From Sulfuricurvum sp. (GTDB lineage: Bacteria > Campylobacterota > Campylobacteria > Campylobacterales > Sulfurimonadaceae): DNA of 64,000 nt. Below the pieces are notes generated by a model. That model was not told where the DNA came from. It did no database searches and saw only the letters and a list, made by a program, of their open reading frames with translations. Positions 59,553-64,000 of this stretch are shown here, one piece after another (within the stretch, counting starts at the first letter, position 1; each line of letters begins with the position of its first letter). The translations under genes were made by a program, and so were the position numbers. The stretch lies in the NCBI RefSeq assembly GCF_028713855.1, contig NZ_JAQTNN010000013.1, positions 24,826 through 88,825 of the forward strand, given 5' to 3'.

Positions 59553-60786
59553 AAAGCGGTCTCTCTTCCACATTTTCATTCATACATTTCTCTTTCAATT
59601 CTTCCAGTATCTCATAGATAGACCCCTCTTTGGTAGAGCAGAGCGAGAGCATATCTTCAATCAGGCATCCGAACGCTCGCACTTCGATCCTCTCGAACTC
59701 TTTGCGGTGTGGTTCATAAAAACTTGCCGCGCCGAAGTCCCCCAGATAACAGTGGTCATTGTCGTTGATGAGGATGTTGTGGGCGTAGAGGTCGCCGTGC
59801 ATGAGTCCTCTCGCGTGCAGATGTGCGGCGGCGGAGGCGATCCCTTTTGCCACTTCGTAGATAGTTTCAGGAGTAAAGGTGGTTTCTTTAGTGAACGTAT
59901 CACGCGTGCAGGTCTCAAAATCGGGAGGGAGTCCCAGATTGCGGTAAACATTGGGGATGTATTCGAGTACCAATCCTAGACGCTCATCTCCTTGCAGTTT
60001 CGAGAGGACTTTGATGAGGTTTGGATGCTCACCCGTACTCATGTAGGCACTCATCTCATCGTGCGCGTACCCGTCACTGGTGATTGAGCCTTTGAAAAGT
60101 TTCAGAGCCACTTCCTCTTCGTGAGATTTCGAATAGGCTTTGTAAATATCTCCCGAAGCCCCTGAACCCAGTTTTTCTTTTATCTCTAATGATTCGTAGT
60201 CTGTCTCTTGAAGCTCAAACTGAGCTTTAGGGCTGCACGGATTTCCTGAAAAGGCGAGCCAAGAGAGTTTCGGCAGATTCCACAGCCATGAGGGGATTGT
60301 TTCGAGGTTATTTGCGGATAGGCGGAGAAGTTCGAGATTTCGGCACGCCGCCATCTCGTCAGGGAGTGTTTCGAGACGGTTTCCTGCCAGAGCGCATTTT
60401 TGCAGTTTGTGGAGTTTCCCGATAGACCTTGGGAGGGATTTGAGTCTGTTATCGGTCAGGATAAGCCAGCTGATAGTCTCAGGGAGAACCTCTTCGTCGA
60501 ACGTTTCGATCTGATTGCTTTTAAACCCTACCATATAAAGGTGTTCGCACCCTTTGAAAGAGGGGACGTAAGTAAAGCGGTTGTTAGAGAAGAAGGCAAT
60601 CTTCAGATTCGTTAGTCTGCTTATATCTTCGGGGAGCGAGGAGAGAAGATTGTTACTCAAATCCAAAATTTCCAAAGAATCGGCAAGATCAAAGATCTCT
60701 TCAGGGAAAACGCTCAGGTTTTCACAGAGTGTTAAGCGTTTAATCCCTTTGAGATTGCCGGAGCGAAGTTGTGCCAATGTTTGCAT
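59533..60786 (-). CDS. Leucine-rich-repeat protein with C-terminal protein kinase domain
   Basis: A 417-residue soluble protein. Residues about 10-195 hold some seven leucine-rich repeats of about 23 residues (LEILDLSNNLLSSLPEDISR, LELLRLSANNLETIPSWLW). Residues about 205-410 are a eukaryote-like kinase: glycine loop KLGSGASGDIY, Lys in EVALKLFKG, catalytic loop MHGDLYAHNIL (HGD instead of HRD, with the Asp kept near 329) and metal motif GDFG near 350. The kinase looks active. No signal or membrane segment. Similar LRR-kinases occur sporadically in bacteria. The ATG at 60786 has AAGGG upstream. Confidence 0.9.
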   Translation of the reverse strand: MQTLAQLRSGNLKGIKRLTLCENLSVFPEEIFDLADSLEILDLSNNLLSSLPEDISRLTNLKIAFFSNNRFTYVPSFKGCEHLYMVGFKSNQIETFDEEVLPETISWLILTDNRLKSLPRSIGKLHKLQKCALAGNRLETLPDEMAACRNLELLRLSANNLETIPSWLWNLPKLSWLAFSGNPCSPKAQFELQETDYESLEIKEKLGSGASGDIYKAYSKSHEEEVALKLFKGSITSDGYAHDEMSAYMSTGEHPNLIKVLSKLQGDERLGLVLEYIPNVYRNLGLPPDFETCTRDTFTKETTFTPETIYEVAKGIASAAAHLHARGLMHGDLYAHNILINDNDHCYLGDFGAASFYEPHRKEFERIEVRAFGCLIEDMLSLCSTKEGSIYEILEELKEKCMNENVEERPLFSEQRL

Positions 60787-60913
60787 AAAGCCCTTTTTAG
60801 ATCGGTTATTGTCGAAATTTTACCGAACTGAACCTTTCAGCGCTTTTGGGTGATTTGTAAGCTGAGCAGGAAAGGTTAAATCAAAAAAAATGTATACTTT
60901 TCATGTAAAGCGT

Positions 60914-60919
60914 TATAGT
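60914..60919 (+). promoter_or_regulatory. Possible -10 box (TATAGT) for the gene at 60956
   Basis: TATAGT lies 36 bases before the ATG at 60956, with AGAAGGAG as ribosome site between them. Confidence 0.4.
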
Positions 60920-60955
60920 ATTCAACGAATATAGAATTTTTAGAAGGAGAACATT

Positions 60956-61330
60956 ATGCGAGGAATTGAAAAATACGATAACCTTAAAGAGGTAATTCCA
61001 AATCTTATGCCTGTGCTTCGAGATGCGATTCAGTCAGAGTTTTTGGAAATCAAAAAAATAGATAAAGAGTGTGAAAAATATATTGCCACTTGTGAACAAT
61101 TCCCTGAGCTTAAGAAGGCCGAATATGTTATTTTTTCCCATCATATTAAAAAAAATGAGCATAAATATGAAATATTTGTATTTATTGACGGAGAAGGAAA
61201 TACCGTTCGGCACATCACCGGAGCAGATATGGAGCTTTATGGACTGTTAGGTTCATGCAGTAATCTTCATGTTTCTGAAGAATATATTGAAAAAGAACGC
61301 CATTGTATCGATAATGAGTGCCGTCACTGA
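60956..61330 (+). CDS. Hypothetical protein with Cys/His-rich C-terminus
   Basis: A 124-residue soluble protein with a very strong ribosome site (AGAAGGAG). The N-terminal half is helical and charged; the middle looks beta-rich (YVIFSHHIKKNEHKYEIFVF). The C-terminus ends HCIDNECRH, with Cys and His that could bind a metal. It stands alone between an LRR-kinase and a flavoprotein, both on the other strand. I recognise no family. Confidence 0.72.
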   Translation: MRGIEKYDNLKEVIPNLMPVLRDAIQSEFLEIKKIDKECEKYIATCEQFPELKKAEYVIFSHHIKKNEHKYEIFVFIDGEGNTVRHITGADMELYGLLGSCSNLHVSEEYIEKERHCIDNECRH

Positions 61331-61345
61331 TTGTGCTTGTTCCGG

Positions 61346-62554
61346 CTATGACGTGAGTGTTTTTAATACACCATTCGCCGCAAATACTCCGCTGGCAAAG
61401 GAAGCGGTTAACAGATAACCCCCCGTCGGCGCATCCCAATCGAGCATTTCGCCTGCACAATACACATTCGGCAGAGCATGTAACATAAGATCTTTGCTCA
61501 TGGACTCACGCATCACCCCTCCTGCGGTACTAATCGCTTCATCGATAGGTTGCATTCCTGTGAGGACGATGGGGCACTGCTTAACACATGCCGCAACACT
61601 GGACGAGTCAGACCATTTATTTTTCGGTAATAGTTCCCGAATAATAGCTCCTTTAACCCCCTCCAATCCTGCTTTGCGCCACGTGTTATCGGTAGATTGT
61701 TTACCGGACGAGGTGAGACGTGACACCAATTGGGCTTCAGTGATATGGGGTAAAAGGTCTAAATAGAGTGTTGCCGTGCCGTTCGCGATCACTTCCTCCC
61801 GAAGCGGACGCGACAGCGCATAGACTAATCCCCCTTCGATACCGTAGGTTGTCAAAACGGCTTCGGAAGAGCTGATACCCTCTTCAGGGGTCCCAACCCA
61901 GCCCGATATATTTTTTAACGGTTTCCCTAAATGAGGTTGTATGAATTCAGACCATGTTGCCTTGAACCCACAGTTGGATGGAGATAAAGGATTGATTTTT
62001 ACACCTTTCGCTGCCAAAATATCTACCCACGCTCCATCTGAACCCAAACTGGCCCAACTTCCGCCGCCCAAAGCTAAAATGGTTGCATCGGCTGTTGCGG
62101 TTATTTCGCCATCAACACTCTTGAAGTATAGACTGCCATCATCGTTAAAACCTTGCCAATAGTGGCGACAATGGACACGAACACCTCGTTTTTTCAAAGA
62201 AGAGAGCCAACGTCGTAACAGCGGTGCCGCCTTCATCTCGAGGGGGAAGACCCGTCCCGATGTCCCGACGAACGAATCGACCCCTAAACTTTCCATCCAT
62301 GCTCTAATCATCGTGGCATCAAATGTGTCGATCATAGGCTTTAGCCACTCTGGTTGATCATAGCGGCGGATAAAATCGCATATTGGCTCGTTATGGGTTA
62401 TATTCAATCCCCCCTTGCCTGCCATGAGGAACTTTCTACCTACCGAGGGTTTCGACTCATAAACATCGACACTCATCCCCGCAGCAGATAAAACATCTGC
62501 TGCCATTAACCCAGCCGGTCCTGCTCCAATGATAATGATATGCTTATGATTCAA
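61346..62554 (-). CDS. HI0933/YhiN-family FAD-binding oxidoreductase
   Basis: A 402-residue flavoprotein. The FAD motif is IIIIGAGPAGLMAADVL, followed by the family segment VGRKFLMAGKGGLNITHNEP. The C-terminal end has STAGGV and YCAGEMLDWDAPTGGYLLTASFASG, which closes the FAD site. The start is a TTG at 62554 that overlaps the upstream stop as TTGA. The physiological reaction of this family is largely unknown. Confidence 0.9.
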   Translation of the reverse strand: MNHKHIIIIGAGPAGLMAADVLSAAGMSVDVYESKPSVGRKFLMAGKGGLNITHNEPICDFIRRYDQPEWLKPMIDTFDATMIRAWMESLGVDSFVGTSGRVFPLEMKAAPLLRRWLSSLKKRGVRVHCRHYWQGFNDDGSLYFKSVDGEITATADATILALGGGSWASLGSDGAWVDILAAKGVKINPLSPSNCGFKATWSEFIQPHLGKPLKNISGWVGTPEEGISSSEAVLTTYGIEGGLVYALSRPLREEVIANGTATLYLDLLPHITEAQLVSRLTSSGKQSTDNTWRKAGLEGVKGAIIRELLPKNKWSDSSSVAACVKQCPIVLTGMQPIDEAISTAGGVMRESMSKDLMLHALPNVYCAGEMLDWDAPTGGYLLTASFASGVFAANGVLKTLTS

Positions 62555-62937
62555 CGACGCTCATTACCGAGGTCTAAAAGGTTTTTCTTTTCTAATGTAT
62601 AGAGTTCGTAGCGGATCTGTTTAAATTGTTCGCTCAAGGCAGGTTCCACTATTTTATAGAGTTCTTCCAAAACTCGCGAAGACTCTTGTCCCCGTTTGTA
62701 GTTTGCTATTACTATAGAACGTAGATCGGTTCGGTTCATTTCGCTTTGCATCGTCGGGCGGAGTACATCATTGACACTATCTCGTGATGCTAAGAGTTCC
62801 TCTATGGGTTCAATGCGGCATAAATGGCGTAGTTTTTTGAGTGTGGTGGCAAGTTCCTTGTCATTGTGAACATAGCGCGCTATATCCTCAATCACACGGA
62901 TTCCTTCTTTGAGACGGTTAAGGTTGGCATCCACCAC
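62551..62937 (-). CDS. ThiD2-like protein (predicted HMP-phosphate kinase of thiamin synthesis)
   Basis: A short protein of about 128 residues. The core VVDANLNRLKEGIRVIEDIARY and LKKLRHLCRIEP, with RGQESSRVLEELYK, matches the domain found fused to the N-terminus of ThiE in cyanobacteria, later named ThiD2. Here it stands alone. The frame is open back to 63099 but that part lies inside the neighbouring YccA gene. I prefer a GTG at 62937 (GGAG nine bases upstream) or 62934. It overlaps the flavoprotein gene by four bases. Confidence 0.65.
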   Translation of the reverse strand: MVDANLNRLKEGIRVIEDIARYVHNDKELATTLKKLRHLCRIEPIEELLASRDSVNDVLRPTMQSEMNRTDLRSIVIANYKRGQESSRVLEELYKIVEPALSEQFKQIRYELYTLEKKNLLDLGNERR

Positions 62938-62962
62938 CCGGAGAAGCTCCGGAGGAAGGATG

Positions 62963-63673
62963 TTACTCGTCGCTGCTGCCACCGAAGATTCCGAAGAGTT
63001 GGAGCAAAGTGATAAAAAGGTTAAAGAAATCAAGATAAAGTGCAATCGCACCATCCATAGGTGTTTCATACGCACCGCGAATGACGTTTTGAGTATCAAT
63101 CAAAACCATTACACTGATAACGAGTAAGAAAATACCTTGGATAGCCACATAGAGCATCGGACTTTTAAAGAAAAAGACGTTGATCAATGAGACTGCCAAT
63201 ATAATAAAGAAAGCGATCATGATCGGTTTTGTCCACGTTGTGAAGTCCTTCGCGCTTTTAATAGCGAAGAAACTCAGACCACCGAACAACGCCGCTGTCA
63301 TAAAAAACGCATTTCCGACGAGAGCCGCACCACCTGACATGTGAAGAACATGGCTAAGAAGCGGAGTGATAATAACACCGCTGGCAAAGGTAAATGTAAA
63401 CAATCCGATCATATTGATACCCGGTTTGTTTTTGATCATTTGAAGACCAAACATTCCAAAGAGCATCCACGGGATAGCAATCCACCAATAATTCGCCGCA
63501 ACGATTCCCGCAAACGGCATACCGACATAAGCACCTACACCGCCTGCCAACATAGAAGCGGCAAACAATTTATAGGTATCTTTAACAAACGAAACGATCT
63601 GCGCTTCACTTTTGTAAGCGCTCTCGTAACCAAAAGCACCTTCTCGTGCGTATTCGCGATCATATAAAGCCAT
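62963..63673 (-). CDS. BI-1/YccA family membrane protein
   Basis: A 236-residue inner-membrane protein with seven hydrophobic segments and a short charged N-terminus. It matches the Bax-inhibitor-1/YccA family (LFAASMLAGGVGAYVGM, then VMVLIDTQNVIRGAYETP near the end). E. coli YccA modulates FtsH; ion-channel-like roles are proposed for others. AAGGA precedes the ATG. It ends just upstream of the ThiD2-like gene. Confidence 0.92.
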   Translation of the reverse strand: MALYDREYAREGAFGYESAYKSEAQIVSFVKDTYKLFAASMLAGGVGAYVGMPFAGIVAANYWWIAIPWMLFGMFGLQMIKNKPGINMIGLFTFTFASGVIITPLLSHVLHMSGGAALVGNAFFMTAALFGGLSFFAIKSAKDFTTWTKPIMIAFFIILAVSLINVFFFKSPMLYVAIQGIFLLVISVMVLIDTQNVIRGAYETPMDGAIALYLDFFNLFITLLQLFGIFGGSSDE

Positions 63674-63706
63674 TGCTTTTTCCTTATAAGGGTTTTTACA
63701 AAAGGG

Positions 63707-63712
63707 ATTATA
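63707..63712 (-). promoter_or_regulatory. Promoter -10 (TATAAT) of the YccA gene
   Basis: On the minus strand TATAAT lies 34 bases before the YccA start, in the pattern ACTGTATAATCCC. Confidence 0.5.
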
Positions 63713-63859
63713 CAGTAGTTCGATTAACCGTTGATTTGATTATGGGGATAAAAGTAGAACTTCAGAGTGCAAAAATGGGTAATAATGTTACATATTTACA
63801 AGTGCGAAATAAAAAATAAATTTATTTTGTCATATTTCTAATATTTGGCGAGAAACCTC

Positions 63860-63888
63860 TTGACATTCTCAGTTAAATCCCCTATAAT
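63860..63888 (+). promoter_or_regulatory. Perfect-consensus promoter, probably for an rRNA operon
   Basis: TTGACA (63860-63865), a 17-base spacer and TATAAT (63883-63888). AT-rich DNA upstream, including the palindrome AAAATAAATTTATTTT near 63813-63828, could be an UP element. A perfect -35 is rare in this group. Confidence 0.75.
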
Positions 63889-64000
63889 TCCCGTCCACAA
63901 ACGATGAGACGCTTCGAAAGAAGAGTTAAGTTTGAGTTTGAGATCATTGAAAACTAAGTAGGTCAAACGGTTCGAGACTTTCTCGAAGACGTTGACCTTT
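63889..64000 (+). other. Probable 5' leader of an rRNA operon (16S gene outside the window)
   Basis: The last 112 bases hold no reading frame. They contain GAGATCATTGAAAACTAAGT, which resembles the leader just before 16S rRNA genes in Campylobacterota. CGGTTCGAGACTTTCTCGAA near the end can form a small hairpin. The 16S gene itself is not reached. Together with the region from 63674 this is a 327-base stretch without a gene: YccA promoter, AT-rich tract, rRNA-type promoter and leader. Confidence 0.6.

Overview
The window looks like a chromosomal replication-origin region of a free-living Campylobacterota (epsilonproteobacterium), most like Sulfuricurvum/Sulfurimonas. This is inferred from family-specific gene order (clpP-tig-folE-fliI, pyrE-frr-secG, rnhA-rnc-aroC, nifS-nifU), DnaA boxes of the TTATTCACA / TCATTCACA type on both sides of dnaA, and the protein families present. 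Gene density is high, operons are tightly overlapped (many ATGA and TTGA junctions), and several genes appear to start with TTG or GTG. I saw no tRNA, CRISPR array or intact insertion sequence.

Left part (1-8.6 kb): a partial exported protein of unknown function, an EAL-CBS-GGDEF protein, then a four-gene signalling operon: response regulator REC-GGDEF(degenerate)-EAL, a YfiR-like periplasmic protein, a CHASE8-like/HAMP histidine kinase and a TonB-dependent receptor. Read together these could form an outer-membrane-to-cytoplasm pathway that ends in cyclic-di-GMP breakdown. This is the most interesting system in the window.

Origin (8.6-18.4 kb): queF, a membrane protein with degenerate GGDEF and EAL domains, gyrB, dnaN and dnaA run leftward; ruvC and an OlsF-like ornithine-lipid acyltransferase run rightward. 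DnaA boxes cluster in the dnaN-dnaA gap (with an AT-rich tract and DnaA-trio-like triplets), in the dnaA-ruvC gap, and again in a 520-base gene-free stretch after ruvC.

Middle (18.3-44.1 kb): tandem RluA-family pseudouridine synthases, purB, nrdA with a highly structured leader that resembles an IS605-type right end/omega RNA, a leftward operon nrdB-nitrilase-pcm-rRNA methyltransferase-LMW phosphatase that ends in a dispersed palindromic repeat, a very large DUF748/AsmA-like protein, a YeiH transporter, an AT-rich acyltransferase that looks acquired, yifB/comM, a def-GGDEF-clpP-tig operon, folE-fliI, and nifS-nifU behind an IscR-type operator. A second copy of the palindromic repeat follows nifU.

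Right part (44.1-64 kb): phoH; aroC-rnc-rnhA-TPR-lipoprotein-recJ-pyrG in one long leftward run; a Kef-type antiporter; pyrE-frr-secG; a zinc ABC transporter operon (znuACB) preceded by an overlooked 29-residue CxxC membrane peptide; a BioC-like methyltransferase; a leucine-rich-repeat protein kinase; a HI0933-type flavoprotein; a ThiD2-like protein; and a BI-1/YccA protein. The window ends in a perfect-consensus promoter and what looks like the leader of an rRNA operon that starts beyond the edge.
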